A stretch of DNA of 64,000 nt from positions 1,116,001 to 1,180,000 of the forward strand of contig CP097092.1 of assembly GCA_023300185.1 (NCBI GenBank), written 5' to 3'. The stretch comes from Lancefieldella parvula (lineage in GTDB: Bacteria; Actinomycetota; Coriobacteriia; Coriobacteriales; Atopobiaceae). The translations under genes were made by a program, and so were the position numbers. The notes beneath the pieces were generated by a model. That model worked only from the letters and a program-made list of their open reading frames with translations. It did no database searches and was not told where the DNA came from. Shown in pieces: positions 9,463 to 20,302 of this stretch; position 1 is the first letter of the stretch; each line of letters begins with the position of its first letter.

Positions 9463-10257
9463 TTAACGAGAAGACCGCGAGGCTTGCGAAGCTGTAACAA
9501 AGGATTTCCAAAGTTCGCAATCAGCCTTGCTGTAATTCCATCCATATTCCGGATGCCACTGTACGCCTATAGCGAACGTCTTCCCCTTGACCTCAGCGCC
9601 TTCAATAATGCCGTCTGACGCATAGGCAACTACCTTGAGTTCTGAAGACACCTTTCGGAGCGCCTCATCGTGGTATGAATTTGCCTGAATGTCCTCTACC
9701 TGGCCTAAGGCGTTGTAAAGCAAAGAGTCTTTTTGAACATGAACAGCATGAGCTGGATGATACAGATTTGCTGAATGAGTCCAGAAAGTATGATTTTCTG
9801 CTGGCTCCATGGTATGCAAATCTTGTACAAGCGTACCGCCCAGCACAACATTTAAAAGCTGAAGGCCACGGCAAATAGCAAGTAAAGGTTTATCTGCAGC
9901 AAGTACCTGCTTTACCAGCTCAAACTCAAGCGCATCTCGTATAGGACACAAACGATTAAGGTCGCGTGGTTCTTCTCCCCAATTACGAGGATCAACATCG
10001 TGACCTCCCGTAAGGCAGAAGCCATCACACATCTCAACAAACTGAGCAATAACCTCTGGGTCTTCTGTGAGAGGCATCATGATTGGAATGCCGCCAGCTG
10101 CAAGAATGGCGTCAAGCTGAATTTGTGCTACAGAAGCAGAATCAGAAAAATTTTCTTCAGGCATCCAGCGAGGAGTCACACAGATAAGAGGGCGCTCAGA
10201 AGCAGGAAGCTTGGGAACATCACTAAATGCATCTTTGACAATATCTGGAATAACCAC
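9463..10257 (-). CDS. Class I glutamine amidotransferase-like gamma-glutamyl hydrolase (PuuD-like)
   Basis: Probable gamma-glutamyl-gamma-aminobutyrate hydrolase family member (peptidase C26). The nucleophile C129 lies in LLAICRGLQLLN and the histidine-glutamate pair in VQWHPE near residue 237, completing the triad. About 264 residues matches PuuD-type enzymes. There is no puu gene cluster nearby, so the physiological gamma-glutamyl substrate is open. Single-gene transcript, divergent from dppA across 235 bases. Confidence 0.88.
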   Translation of the reverse strand: MVIPDIVKDAFSDVPKLPASERPLICVTPRWMPEENFSDSASVAQIQLDAILAAGGIPIMMPLTEDPEVIAQFVEMCDGFCLTGGHDVDPRNWGEEPRDLNRLCPIRDALEFELVKQVLAADKPLLAICRGLQLLNVVLGGTLVQDLHTMEPAENHTFWTHSANLYHPAHAVHVQKDSLLYNALGQVEDIQANSYHDEALRKVSSELKVVAYASDGIIEGAEVKGKTFAIGVQWHPEYGWNYSKADCELWKSFVTASQASRSSR

Positions 10258-10492
10258 AAAATCCTCTTAACACTCAGCTCTTCAAACAACATAACAGTAA
10301 AGGTTGACCTTTATTGAGTCTTTGACTTTATCGCTTTTGCGCTTTTCGTGCCACTCTAGCAAGCCCTCCTCCATAATGTTTTTTCATTAATGAAACATTT
10401 TTCTGTATTGCGCACAATTAATTTGGGTATTAAGAAGCCAGTTCTTTACATTTAAAGCTTCGTATTTTGAAGATGCAAACGGAAGGCGCCCT

Positions 10493-12097
10493 ATGAAAGA
10501 GCACGTATTTAATAACCTTTCCCGTAAATCATTTTTACGTGGATCTTTGGCGGCTGCCGTTGCCGCCGGTTCTGCTTCACTACTTTCTGCTTGTGGCGGT
10601 TCAGCTGGCGGAGACGCAGAGAAAAAGGTATTGCGCTTTGGTGTAAATAACCCAAAGGTAACCTTTGATACTCAGAAGACTTCTGGTTCTGTTGGTGTGT
10701 CTGAGGCAGTTGCGGAGTCTTTGCTGGTACTTAATCCAGACACAAAAGAAATTGAGCCAAACCTGGTAACTGGCCTTCCTACTGTCTCTGATGATGGCCT
10801 TACCTACTCATATGAGCTTAAGGATGGCGTCAAATTCCACAATGGAGAGACCCTTAAGGCGTCTGACGTTAAGTACACCTTCACACGTATGTTCTTGCCT
10901 GCTACCAAGGCAACCTCAATTGACTCCTATGCGTACATTGAGGGCGCTAAAGACATTATTGCTGGTAAAACTGAAGAGCTTTCTGGCATTGTTATTAAGG
11001 ACGACCGTCACTTTGACATCAAACTGACACAGCCTTATTCAACCTTCAATGCAATCATGGCTCAGTTCTATGCAGTTATCTACCCAGAGAAGGCCTGTAA
11101 AGAGGCTGGTGAGGCATGGGGCACTGAGACCAACTTTATTGGTACTGGTGCTTTCAAGCTTGTCTCTAATGACAGCACCACAGAAGTTGTTCTTGAGGGA
11201 TTTGCTGATTACCATGAGGGCAAGCCTGGCCTGGATGAGCTCAGATTTGTCTACATTGACGACGCTAACACTCGTATTCTTAACTACAAGAACAACGATG
11301 TTGACCTGGTCTTTATTTCTCAGTCTCTTATCCAGCAGTACCAAAATGATGAGTCTATCTCCAAAGAGATTGTCAACTACACGCCTGCATCCACGCAGTT
11401 TGTAAACTTGAACCTTAAGAGCGAGAATCTCAAAGATGTTCGCGTTCGTCAGGCGCTCTCTATGGCAATTGACAGAGATACCATTTGCAGCACCATTCTT
11501 TCTGGTGTTGCCAAACCTGCTAAGTCGTTTATCCCATCTTCTGAGACTGGCTACAATGAGTCCGCTCCAGAGTTTGAGTACAACGTAGACAAGGCAAAGC
11601 AGCTTCTTGCACAGGCAGGTGTTTCTAACCTCACTCTTAATGCACAGGTCAGAAGCCAGGACCAGAACCTCATGGTTGCCCTTCAGGATGCTTGGTCCAA
11701 GATTGGCGTTACCTGTAACGTAAGTGTTATTGACTCTGGCGTTTGGAGCGACGCACGTACCAACGGAGAACTTGAGGTTACCCTCGTCACATGGTCTACC
11801 CTCTCCTTCCAGGGTGTTGAGCACATGGGCTCTTACTTCCGCTCTGACCGCGCTGCAAAGAAGTCTTCCTTCTACAACAGCACCGAGTTTGACAGCCTGG
11901 TTGATCAGGCTCGTTCAACCGTTAACGACAACGACAAGGTCCTGGAGCTTACTCGCCAGGCAGACAGTCTTATGACTCACACAGACTATGCTTGCCTGCC
12001 TATCGACTGGCCTCAGATGCCTTACGTCTTGAAGCCAGAATTTACTGGCCTCACCGTTTTGGTTAACCCTCACTTTGATAAGGTTAAGAAGAAGTAA
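10493..12097 (+). CDS. Peptide ABC transporter substrate-binding lipoprotein (family 5), Tat-like signal
   Basis: OppA/DppA-type receptor for peptide import. The N-terminus has SRKSFLRGSLAAA, a Tat-like signal with one arginine replaced by lysine, ending at lipobox LLSAC. About 534 residues with the SBP_bac_5 hallmarks: LKDGVKFHNGETLKASDVKY and VRQALSMAIDRD. It stands alone on the plus strand with its own terminator, converging on dppF. It is a close homologue of the frameshifted binding-protein gene at 16.5-18.1 kb and may supply the receptor for that transporter. Confidence 0.93.
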   Translation: MKEHVFNNLSRKSFLRGSLAAAVAAGSASLLSACGGSAGGDAEKKVLRFGVNNPKVTFDTQKTSGSVGVSEAVAESLLVLNPDTKEIEPNLVTGLPTVSDDGLTYSYELKDGVKFHNGETLKASDVKYTFTRMFLPATKATSIDSYAYIEGAKDIIAGKTEELSGIVIKDDRHFDIKLTQPYSTFNAIMAQFYAVIYPEKACKEAGEAWGTETNFIGTGAFKLVSNDSTTEVVLEGFADYHEGKPGLDELRFVYIDDANTRILNYKNNDVDLVFISQSLIQQYQNDESISKEIVNYTPASTQFVNLNLKSENLKDVRVRQALSMAIDRDTICSTILSGVAKPAKSFIPSSETGYNESAPEFEYNVDKAKQLLAQAGVSNLTLNAQVRSQDQNLMVALQDAWSKIGVTCNVSVIDSGVWSDARTNGELEVTLVTWSTLSFQGVEHMGSYFRSDRAAKKSSFYNSTEFDSLVDQARSTVNDNDKVLELTRQADSLMTHTDYACLPIDWPQMPYVLKPEFTGLTVLVNPHFDKVKKK

Positions 12098-12120
12098 GCG
12101 TTTCCTTCATACAAAACAAG

Positions 12121-12150
12121 GGCGAGAAGATCGATTGGTCTTCTCGCCCT
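12121..12150 (+). terminator. Terminator hairpin made of inverted GGCGAGAAG words
   Basis: GGGCGAGAAGATC pairs with GGTCTTCTCGCCC (one G-U pair, short loop) and is followed by TTTTGTG. It ends the plus-strand dppA transcript. Both arms are copies of the repeated word. Confidence 0.85.
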
Positions 12151-12192
12151 TTTGTGTTTGTAAGCCGTTTTAAGACACGACAACAAAATGCA

Positions 12193-13305
12193 CTACTCGA
12201 AAATCTTCTCCTCAAGACGCGCTTCTTCTACGGCCTTCTGAGCCGCCTCAATAGCATGCGCAACCTGAGGTGTGCGGTCAGCATCAGAGAGCGAAGTGTT
12301 GTACAGGTGGCAGGCGCAGAAGTGACCTGGCTCAGCCTCGATGCGCTCAGGAATGCGCTCGGAGCAAACCTTCATTGCCTTAGGGCAGCGCGTGTGGAAT
12401 ACGCAGCCTGAAGGTGGGTTAGCAGGACTTGGAACATCACCTTGAAGAATGCGCTTTTCCTGGATGCGCTCGTGACGAATACGAGGAATAACATCCAAAA
12501 GTGCCTGAGTATAGGGGTGCAGAGGACGCTCAAAGAGGGCGTCTTTGGTAGCAAACTCCATCTGGTGGCCCAGATACATGACCATAACAGTATCAGCAAT
12601 GTGGCGAACAACAGAGAGGTCGTGGCTAATAAAGATGTATGCCAAACCGTGATCTTTCTGCAGCTCTTCAAGCAGGTTAATTACCTTTGCCTGAACAGAA
12701 ACGTCCAGCGCAGAAACAGGCTCGTCACAGACAACAATCTCTGGCTCAAGCACAATAGCGCGAGCAATACCAATACGCTGGCGCTGACCGCCCGAGAACT
12801 CATGAGGGTAGCGGTACTTAAACTCAAGGTTAAGGCCAACTTCCTCCATAACCTCTTCAATACGAGCGTCACGCTCTGCCTTTGTCTTGTACGTACCCGC
12901 GATATCAATAGGCTCGCCAATGATATCCATAACGGTCATACGAGGGTTCAGTGAGCTGTAAGGATCCTGGAAGATAAGCTTCATCTTCTGACGCGCACGC
13001 TTGAGGTCTTCTCCCTTAAGTGAGGTGAAGTCTTCCCCATCAAGCTCAACCGTACCAGAGGTTGGCTCGGTGAGGCGCAGCACGCACTTGCCGGTTGTAG
13101 ACTTTCCGCAGCCAGACTCGCCAACAATAGCCAGAGTCTCTTTGCGCCTAAGGTCAAACGAAACATCCTCAACAGCATGAACTGAAGCGTTTGAACGACC
13201 AAAAACACCGTTTTTAATGGGGAATCGCTTAACCAAGTTCTTTACGGACAAGATGGTTTTCTCGCCAGAAAGGTCCTTGACGTCTGTGTTTTTCTCTTCT
13301 GCCAT
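12193..13305 (-). CDS. dppF: Di/oligopeptide ABC transporter ATPase (DppF/OppF)
   Basis: Second ATPase of a Dpp/Opp importer, cytoplasmic, pairing with DppD. Walker A GESGCGKST, signature FSGGQRQR, Walker B IVVCDEPVSALD and switch histidine ISHDL are present. The C-terminal oligo_HPY domain carries the cysteine cluster CVFHTRCPKAMKVC that in this family binds an Fe-S or metal site. About 370 residues. It sits 2 bases behind dppD at the end of the leftward dpp operon. Intact. Confidence 0.95.
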   Translation of the reverse strand: MAEEKNTDVKDLSGEKTILSVKNLVKRFPIKNGVFGRSNASVHAVEDVSFDLRRKETLAIVGESGCGKSTTGKCVLRLTEPTSGTVELDGEDFTSLKGEDLKRARQKMKLIFQDPYSSLNPRMTVMDIIGEPIDIAGTYKTKAERDARIEEVMEEVGLNLEFKYRYPHEFSGGQRQRIGIARAIVLEPEIVVCDEPVSALDVSVQAKVINLLEELQKDHGLAYIFISHDLSVVRHIADTVMVMYLGHQMEFATKDALFERPLHPYTQALLDVIPRIRHERIQEKRILQGDVPSPANPPSGCVFHTRCPKAMKVCSERIPERIEAEPGHFCACHLYNTSLSDADRTPQVAHAIEAAQKAVEEARLEEKIFE

Positions 13306-13307
13306 GA

Positions 13308-14474
13308 CTACTCACCCCACTCATCAGTGTATTTCCAACAGCTGACAGTATGGCAATTGTCTTCACCAACAGCAGTCAAGCCAGGACGACGATTCTTACA
13401 AATGTCCTTAGCAAACGGACAACGTGGATGGAACGGGCAGCCAGAAGGCATGTGAGAAAGCATAGGAACGCTACCAGGAATTGCATAGAGTTCCTTGGTG
13501 TGCTCGTCAAACGATGGAATGGACGCAATCAGGCCCTGAGCATAGGGGTGCAGAGGGTTAGTAAAGAGCTCTGCAGACTGCGCATACTCAACACGATGAC
13601 CAGCGTACATGACAAGAACCCAGTCAGCCATCTCGGAAACAACGCCCATGTCGTGCGTAATCAGCATGACGGCGGTACCCAGGTCTTGCTTCATGCGGTC
13701 AATGATCTGCAGAATCTGTGCCTGAACCGTTACATCCAAAGCAGTTGTTGGCTCGTCGCAGATAAGCAGCGATGGCTGGCACGCAAGTGCCATAGCAATC
13801 ATGACACGCTGGCGCATACCACCAGAAAGCTCATGTGGATATGACGAGAAGACCTTCTCTGGTGCAGGAATACCCACCAGTTTGATCATATCAAGGGCCT
13901 TCTGATCTGCCTCCTGTTTGCTCATGTTGGGATTATGAACAAGGATGCCCTCACGAATCTGAAGGCCAGATTTCATAACAGGGTTCAAGGAGGTCATAGG
14001 CTCCTGGAAAATCATGCCAATGCGATTACCACGGAAGTCACGCATGCCACCACGAGGAAGCTGAGTTAAATCAGTTCCCTCAAAAATAATTTCTCCGCCG
14101 GTAATTTGTGCAGGAGGTGTAGGAAGCAGACCCATAACCGACAGAGCTGTCATGGACTTACCGCAGCCAGACTCGCCTACTACCGCAAGAGTCTCGCCTT
14201 TTCGCATAATAAACGAGAGGTCACTTACTGCAGGAAGTGCGCCATCTTCGGTGAAAAGCGTAACATCAAGATGATTCACGTCGAGAAGAACGTTCTTCTT
14301 GCACTGCTCTTCTCGCTCTTTTTGAGCCGTCTCTTGCGCAAGCTTGCGCTCCTCAAGACTGCAAAACTTCACAGACTGACCGTTTGGACCCTCAATGACG
14401 TGCTCAAATGACGCGTCTTTAGTCTCTTTTGTCTGATCACTCTCTTGTGCAAGAGCATCTGTTTTTTCTGCCAT
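13308..14474 (-). CDS. dppD: Di/oligopeptide ABC transporter ATPase (DppD/OppD)
   Basis: First ATPase of the Dpp/Opp importer. The open frame extends to 14630, but its first 52 codons lie in the permease region and read as an out-of-frame shadow. ATG 14474 (MAEKTDALAQ) is preceded by AAAGGAGG and is the real start, giving 388 residues. Motifs: GESGCGKSM, ELSGGMRQR, LLICDEPTTALD, ITHDM and oligo_HPY cysteines CPFHPRCPFAKDIC. There is an extended charged N-terminus of about 70 residues. Intact, although the permease genes ahead of it are not. Confidence 0.95.
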   Translation of the reverse strand: MAEKTDALAQESDQTKETKDASFEHVIEGPNGQSVKFCSLEERKLAQETAQKEREEQCKKNVLLDVNHLDVTLFTEDGALPAVSDLSFIMRKGETLAVVGESGCGKSMTALSVMGLLPTPPAQITGGEIIFEGTDLTQLPRGGMRDFRGNRIGMIFQEPMTSLNPVMKSGLQIREGILVHNPNMSKQEADQKALDMIKLVGIPAPEKVFSSYPHELSGGMRQRVMIAMALACQPSLLICDEPTTALDVTVQAQILQIIDRMKQDLGTAVMLITHDMGVVSEMADWVLVMYAGHRVEYAQSAELFTNPLHPYAQGLIASIPSFDEHTKELYAIPGSVPMLSHMPSGCPFHPRCPFAKDICKNRRPGLTAVGEDNCHTVSCWKYTDEWGE

Positions 14475-14490
14475 AAACGTAACCTCCTTT

Positions 14491-15448
14491 CTAAGAACGC
14501 ATCTTTGGATCAAGGGCGTCGCGAAGGGCATCGCCGAGCAAGTTAAAGGACATAACCGTAATGATGATGACAATACCTGGGGCAATACTGTAGAGAGGCT
14601 GTGATGCAAGGTATGGCTGAGAGGCTGCAATCATTTGACCCCAACTTGCCTCAGGTGGCTGAACGCCCAATCCCAAGAACGAAAGCGTTGCCTCAGAAAG
14701 AATTGCACTTGGAATGCCCAAGCGTAGAAACAACAATCAGTGTAGAAATGCAGTTAGGAAGCAAATGCTTTATAATGATGCGGAAGCTATTACCACCAGA
14801 CAAAATACAAGACTGAATGTATTCAGAATTCTTCAGGCGCATGACGTCGCCTCGAATCAGCCTTGCAGTGGTTGTCCACATCAAAAGACCCAGTGCAATA
14901 TAGAGGTTAATAAGACCTGGGCCCATAACAAACATAATCAATATTGCAAAAAGCAAGAATGGGAAGCTGGAGAAAACCTGAATGATAAAGGAAACAACTG
15001 CATCAACCCAACGGCCATAATATCCAGCTGCAACTCCCGCAACAAAGCCAATAAAGAGAGCAATAGCCTGCGAAATAATACCAACAGACAGAGAAATCTG
15101 ACAGCCGTAAATAATACGAGAAAGAATATCTCTGCCGTACTCATCGGTGCCAAGCAGATGTGCAAACGTTGGATTCTGACTCTTAATTGCCAGGTTTTGA
15201 GCTTTGTAGCTATAAGGAGCAAGGATTGGGGCAAGGATCGCAATAATCGCCAGGAGCAAAACAATGCCTAAGCAAATCATACCCAGCTTATTTTTCTTAA
15301 AAATGTTCCAGCTAACTTGCCAATAGCTCTGCGCACGGACCTTTCCAGTGGCAGCCTGTTCTGCTTCTTGAGCCTTGGCGGCATCCTCAAGTACAGCTTC
15401 AGTCTTTTGGACCTTCTCGCTATTTTTATCACTTGTAAACAAAGCCAT
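14491..15448 (-). pseudogene. dppC: Peptide ABC permease DppC, one frameshift
   Basis: Membrane subunit of the dpp importer. The frame from ATG 15448 runs to STLG and then derails; the C-terminal part (IPSAILSEATLSFLGLGVQPP and onward) is in the next frame. Removing one G from the GGG run (CCC at 14717-14719 on the plus strand) restores a 318-residue DppC with the EAA loop and final LGDALRDALDP. The start overlaps the dppB stop (TAATG). A real mutation and an over-called base fit equally well. Confidence 0.85.
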
Positions 15449-16385
15449 TACTCTGATGCCTCCTCTCCAAGACGAATGCGTGGATCAACTACCGCGTACA
15501 AAATATCAACAAGTAAATAAATCACAACGCAGATAATTGCCACGTACATGACACTACCCTGAATCAACGGCAGGTCACGAGCATTAATTGCATCAATAAG
15601 CAACTTACCCATACCGTTCATGTTAAAGATTTGCTCAATGATGATGGAACCAGTAAGGATGTCTCCCAGCTGAGATCCAGCAATGGTAATAATTGGAATA
15701 AGAGCATTTCTGAGCGCATGCTTCAAAACAATAGCGGAGCGCTTTAAGGCCCTTAGCTTCAGCAGTTCTAATGTAGTCCTGGTTTAATACGTCTAGCATG
15801 CTGGTTCTGGTAACACGGGCAATACTTGCTGCGTAACGAGAGCCCAATGCAATAACAGGAAGAACGTACGCGGTAGGAGTTTTAACGCCAGAGAGCGGGA
15901 ACCACTTGAGTGTCAAAGCAAAAATAATCTGCAGTACCAATGCCACCCAGAACGATGGAGCAGAAATACCAAAGATTGCAGCAGACATAAGTCGTTCTAT
16001 CAAGCCATTTTCCATGGTTTACTGCGGCGAGAATACCCATCAAAAGACCAAGCACTATGGCAAAAAGATACGCAAACACCGCCAAGCGCAGCGTAACTCC
16101 CAAAGCCTTAGTCAGAAGTGCAATGACAGGTCGCTTCTGAGTGTAAGAAGTTCCAAAATCTCCACCAAGCATTTTTACAAACCAGTTTGCGTACTGCTCT
16201 GGAATTGGCTTATCAAGACCCATGGTATGACGGACCTGCTGAACCGTAGCCTCATCAGCCATATCGCCCATCATGACTCGTACTGGGTCACCTGGGACAA
16301 TGTTCAAGACAAAAAACGTTAAAGCAGAAATACAAACTACAACGCTCACTGCTTGAAGAATTCGTTTGATTAGAAACGATCTCAC
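15448..16385 (-). pseudogene. dppB: Peptide ABC permease DppB, two frameshifts
   Basis: The other membrane subunit. Three pieces in successive frames together make a 311-residue DppB: N-terminus RSFLIKRILQAVSVVVC with VPGDPVRVMMGDMAD; middle AAIFGISAPSFW through RVTRTSMLDVLNQDYIRTAEAKGL; end LKHALRNALIPIITIAGSQLG. The shifts lie near 15996-16005 and at the AAA run at 15743-15745. Each is cured by dropping one base. Start ATG 16385, behind a hairpin that separates it from the binding-protein gene. Confidence 0.85.
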
Positions 16386-16414
16386 TCCTGAGCTCCTCTC
16401 CCCTCAAGAAAATG

Positions 16415-16445
16415 AAGCGGCATCCAAGAATCTTAGATGCCGCTT
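16415..16445 (-). terminator. Intra-operon hairpin between dppA2 and dppB
   Basis: AAGCGGCATC and GATGCCGCTT form a perfect 10-bp stem between the binding-protein stop and the permease start. Such hairpins after the receptor gene commonly lower expression of the permease genes relative to the receptor. Confidence 0.7.
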
Positions 16446-16469
16446 TAAAGTTTATAGCAAGTTTGCTAC

Positions 16470-18119
16470 TTAGTCCTCTGGAACGGTGTAATCGGGATTA
16501 GATGTATCAATATCAATATCAAAGAAGTGATAAATCAAGTTTCCAACCTTAGCGTTCTTGACGTACTTCTTAGCGACAAAGGAGTTCTTTGGCCAGTACA
16601 GAGGAAGTGTTGCAAAGTCTGTACGAGTCAGCAGGTTATCTGCGTCCTTGTAATCTTCTGTTCTCTTGTCCTTGTTAGAGCTCAGAGCGAGCCTCAACAA
16701 GAAGCTTGTCAAACTCTGGGTTGTTGTAGAAAGATGACTTCTTTGCGGCGTTAGTGCTGTAGAAGTAGGTGTACATGTGCTGGTCACCATCGGCAAACAG
16801 TGGATACCAACCAAGAGTAGTAATCTGAAGATTACCAGCGGCCCAGTCAGTGTTCCAAACTGCGTTGTCCTCTACCTGAACGTCAAGGGTAACGCCAACC
16901 TTGCTCCAGTACTCCTGAACAGCAACAAGGAGCTTCTCGTAAGACTTTCTAACCTTTGCGGAAAGCTTAAGGTCTGATGCACCAGCCTCAGCAAGAAGAG
17001 ACTTAGCCTTCTCTGGATCGTACTCAAAAGCAGGAGCGCTCTTGTCGTAACCAGGTGTTGCAGGTGCAAGCCAACCGCTTGCAACGGTACCATTACCAGA
17101 AGCGATGTTATCAACAAGCTCCTGACGGTTAATTGCCAGAGAAAGTGCCTGACGAACCTTAGGATCAGTCAAGCTCAAGGCCCTCTTTGAGGTTAAGGTT
17201 GATGAAGTTAACACCAAGGGTCTGATATGCAGTGATAAGATCCTTGACGTCAGCATCGCTTGAATACTGCTGATACAGAGAAGATGGAAGATCGCAGTAA
17301 GTCAATGTCGTTGTTCTTAAATGCAAGCAGCTGAGTGTTGGAATCGTCGTAGTAGTGAATACGAATCTCATCCAGAGCAGGCTTGCCGTCATGGTAGTCA
17401 TCAAAACGCTCAAGAACTACCTCGGTAGTGTCATCGTTGCTCTTAATCTTGTACTTACCAGTACCAATGAGGTTAGTACCAGTACCCCAATCAGCACCAG
17501 CAGCCTCACAAGCCTTTTCTGGGAAGATGCAAGCATAGGAAATACCAAGAACGCTTACAAAGACAACGTAAGGCTCAGAAAGTGTAAAGGTGAAGTGAGT
17601 ATCATCCTGAACAGTCAGGCCCTCAAGCTCAGTTGCTTTACCAGCAAGCATCTCTGGAGCACCCTTGATCTTGTCAAAGAAGCTAGTGGAGAGAGCCTTA
17701 GTCTCTGGCTTAAACATACGCTCAAAGGTGTACTTAACGTCCTTTGCGGTCAAAGTAGTACCATCGTGGAACTTGACACCCTCTTTGAGCTCGCACTTAA
17801 GGGTGACGCCATCAGACTCAAAGGTTGGAATCTCTTTAAGCAGGCATGTAACAAGCTCGTTATCCTCAGTCCAACGAAGCAGGGACTCACAAACAGAGTC
17901 TGCAACGCATGCGGACTGGGAGTTGTTTGCACGCTGCATATCAAGGCCCTGCTTAGAGTTTGCAGAGCCATAGCGAAGAATCTTCTTCTTATCAGATGCC
18001 TGAGGAGTATCAGTGGAGGAAGGATTGCAGCCAGCCAACATCATAGATGCGCCACCACCAGCCGCTACCATACCTGATGCCTTCAAAAAATTACGACGGC
18101 TTAGTGAGTTCTCCAGCAT
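16470..18119 (-). pseudogene. dppA: Peptide ABC transporter substrate-binding protein, three frameshifts
   Basis: First gene of the leftward dpp operon. The N-terminus SRRNFLKASG is a full Tat motif, followed by lipobox MLAGC. The first 280 codons are open; the rest is split over other frames with switches near 17300 (GACTTACTGC), 17165-17185 (GGCCTTGAGCTTGAC) and 16680-16690 (GAGCTCTAACAAG). Each is repaired by deleting one base, giving about 548 residues that align throughout with the intact dppA at 10.5 kb. If the breaks are real, the operon has lost its own receptor. Confidence 0.85.
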
Positions 18120-18432
18120 GTTAACCCTTCTTTCTTATTAAAACGATTTATAAGACAACCCTGCTGGGGTTAGATAACTATACATAACAATTATCAGCAT
18201 TTACCTATATATACCTAGGATGAAATAGACATGAAACATTAAATTGCGACGATAACAGCAAAATCTATTTACCTGCACTTTTTGTCTAACCATATAGGAA
18301 TTACCTATATTAAAACATAAAAATTGACTAAGCATTTTTGGACAGTTGTCCATTTTATCTATAAAAAATATTGGCAGGTACCAAAGAGATACCTGCCAAT
18401 ACAAATGTATGTGACGAGAAGAACTCTCTATC
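18120..18432. other. Intergenic region, about 310 bases: dpp promoter area and LPXTG-gene terminator
   Basis: A+T-rich, with no convincing coding frame. It should hold the leftward promoter of the dpp operon (repeated TTACCTATAT elements near 18202 and 18301, seen as ATATAGGTAA on the minus strand) and the terminator at 18370-18400. No riboswitch was recognised. Confidence 0.5.
18370..18400 (-). terminator. Terminator after the LPXTG surface-protein gene
   Basis: ATTGGCAGGTA and TACCTGCCAAT form a perfect 11-bp stem. AAAAAA on the left gives a U-tract in leftward RNA. Confidence 0.85.
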
Positions 18433-20155
18433 TTAGTGCTTACGCTTCATAAGACCTGCGGCTGTCAAAGCAGATGCACCCATAACCATAAGAGGCATTA
18501 CCAGAAGCTCTTCTCCCGTATTAGGAAGCTGTGCTTTCTTCTTCTTTGTCTTCTTCTCTTTTACAGGAGAAGCAGGATTAGAAGGCTCTTCTGGAGCTGG
18601 AGTTGGTGCTGGAGCTGGAGTATCAGACTCAACAGTTAGGGTAACCGTCTTTGCTGCCTCGTAGTCATTGCCTGCAGCTGCAGCATTGCCGTTGAAGTAA
18701 TAGTAATAGGTGACGGAATAAGTGCCTGGAGTCTTAGAAATCTCCTCTGCCTTCTGAGCAACAGTTGCTGCATCCATAGTTGCGGTATCAAGTACAACTG
18801 TACCGCTCTGGTCAACAACCTTAACGCGAGCGTCAGCAGAACCAGCAGCAGGGGTAACCTGACCAGCACTGTGATCAACCATAGCATCAAGGTTATCAAG
18901 AATAGTCCAGGAATCCTGATTAGCAGTAATAGTGCTGTCGTGTGCGGTAACTACCTGTCTGAAGCTCTGTATAAAGAGGAGAGATAACGCCGTTGTTAAG
19001 ATCAAGCTCGTCAGTTGAGTTCTCAGAAGCATTGATGACAAGGTTGCTGCCGGAGAGAGAAGTGTACGAATACTCCTGATACACATCATCAGCAAGATCA
19101 TTATCAACAGCCAGCTGCCAGCCAGGAAGATTGAGGTACAGTCCCCTATTGGAATTTCCAGTATGAACTGAATAGCCATAATCCCTCATGGCATTCTTAA
19201 TGTTGGTCAAATCAATGTAGTACGCACCGCCGGTATACAGAGCATCATTTTCTGTTGCGCTGTGGCGATCTTCATACAGGATATTGTCAACGTGAATATC
19301 ACTTGCAGAAATGTTTGGCATGTAATTCCACTCGTCCTGAGGAATAGCATAGTAGCTGCCATCAGGCCTAATAATGACGCCCAGATATTTCTTGTTGCTG
19401 CTCAGAATGGAATTGTTTGTTCCCTCTTCCAGAACCTGCCTTGCAAACCTGACTGAAACACGAGGGTTTCCGTAAGAGGTTCTGTGGTCAAGTAGATACT
19501 GGGTAAGGCCTACATAGTTAGTGCCGTACAGATTGAGAGAAGAGCCATTGGTAAGCGTCAGAGGAACGGTAAGTGTAATGGTCTCACCAGCAGCCAGGGT
19601 GCCAGAGATAGAAACGGAACGCATCTCAGCATTGTCCTGACCAGCTGCCTGGTATGCGGCATATGCATTAGCTGCAGGCTGAGAACCAGAACCGCCGTTC
19701 AGTCCGTTAATGTTCAGGTTAATTGCAGTTGCTGCATTAGTTGACGAGAAGGTAAATCCAGTTGCACGTAAATCTGGATTTGGGCTAGAGCTGACATAGT
19801 ATGTAAGTGGCAGCTGCATAATCTCGTTTACAGAAACTGGAGATGAAGAGATGTTGGTAATCTTTACCACTGCCTGCAGATTCTGATACTTATCAATATC
19901 TACAATGGAGCGGTTCATCTGAGTGGTGTCATTATCCTTATAAGCGTAGTTAGATGTCTGACCAGAAGCATCTGTAAAGTAAATAGAACGCTCAATAAGA
20001 CCATCTGCACTTACAGATGGAGACACGTTAGTAGTAGTGCCGTTATAGAACGAATTGTTACTTGCAGCGTATGCAATATTTGGCATAAAGATTAAAGCTG
20101 CCAAAAATGCAAACATAACAGCAAGAAAACTGCGGCCCTGCATCTTTGATGTCAT
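18433..20155 (-). pseudogene. LPXTG-anchored surface protein, one frameshift
   Basis: The N-terminal signal peptide (about residues 1-32, ending IAYAA) is followed by a long Ser/Thr/Asn-rich extracellular region. The C-terminus has the sortase signal LPNTGEE, a hydrophobic helix and a KRKH tail, preceded by a proline-rich, cell-wall-spanning stretch. The two halves are in different frames. The switch is near 18955-18966, where deleting one base from GAGCTTCAG joins TELRQVVTAHDS and gives about 573 residues. Cargo function not recognised; probably a cell-wall-anchored adhesin or structural protein. Confidence 0.8.
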
Positions 20156-20247
20156 AGGCGTATTCCTCCTCAGAATAAAAACTTAGCGTTATATTTTCGC
20201 ATTAACACCCTGTTGAAGGAATGGAGATATTTGTTACTTACATAAAA

Positions 20248-20275
20248 AGAGACGTCATCTTTCGATGACGTCTCT
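20248..20275 (-). terminator. rpsA terminator
   Basis: AGAGACGTCATC and GATGACGTCTCT make a 12-bp stem with a tight loop. AAAAA at 20244-20248 gives the U-tract for leftward RNA. Confidence 0.9.
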
Positions 20276-20302
20276 TGACAAATTTTAGATGCGCAAAGTG
20301 CT

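Noticed and set aside
13308..14630. Long dppD start at 14630
   Set aside because: The extra 52 codons overlap dppC in another frame, have no ribosome-binding site and lack homology; ATG 14474 has AAAGGAGG.
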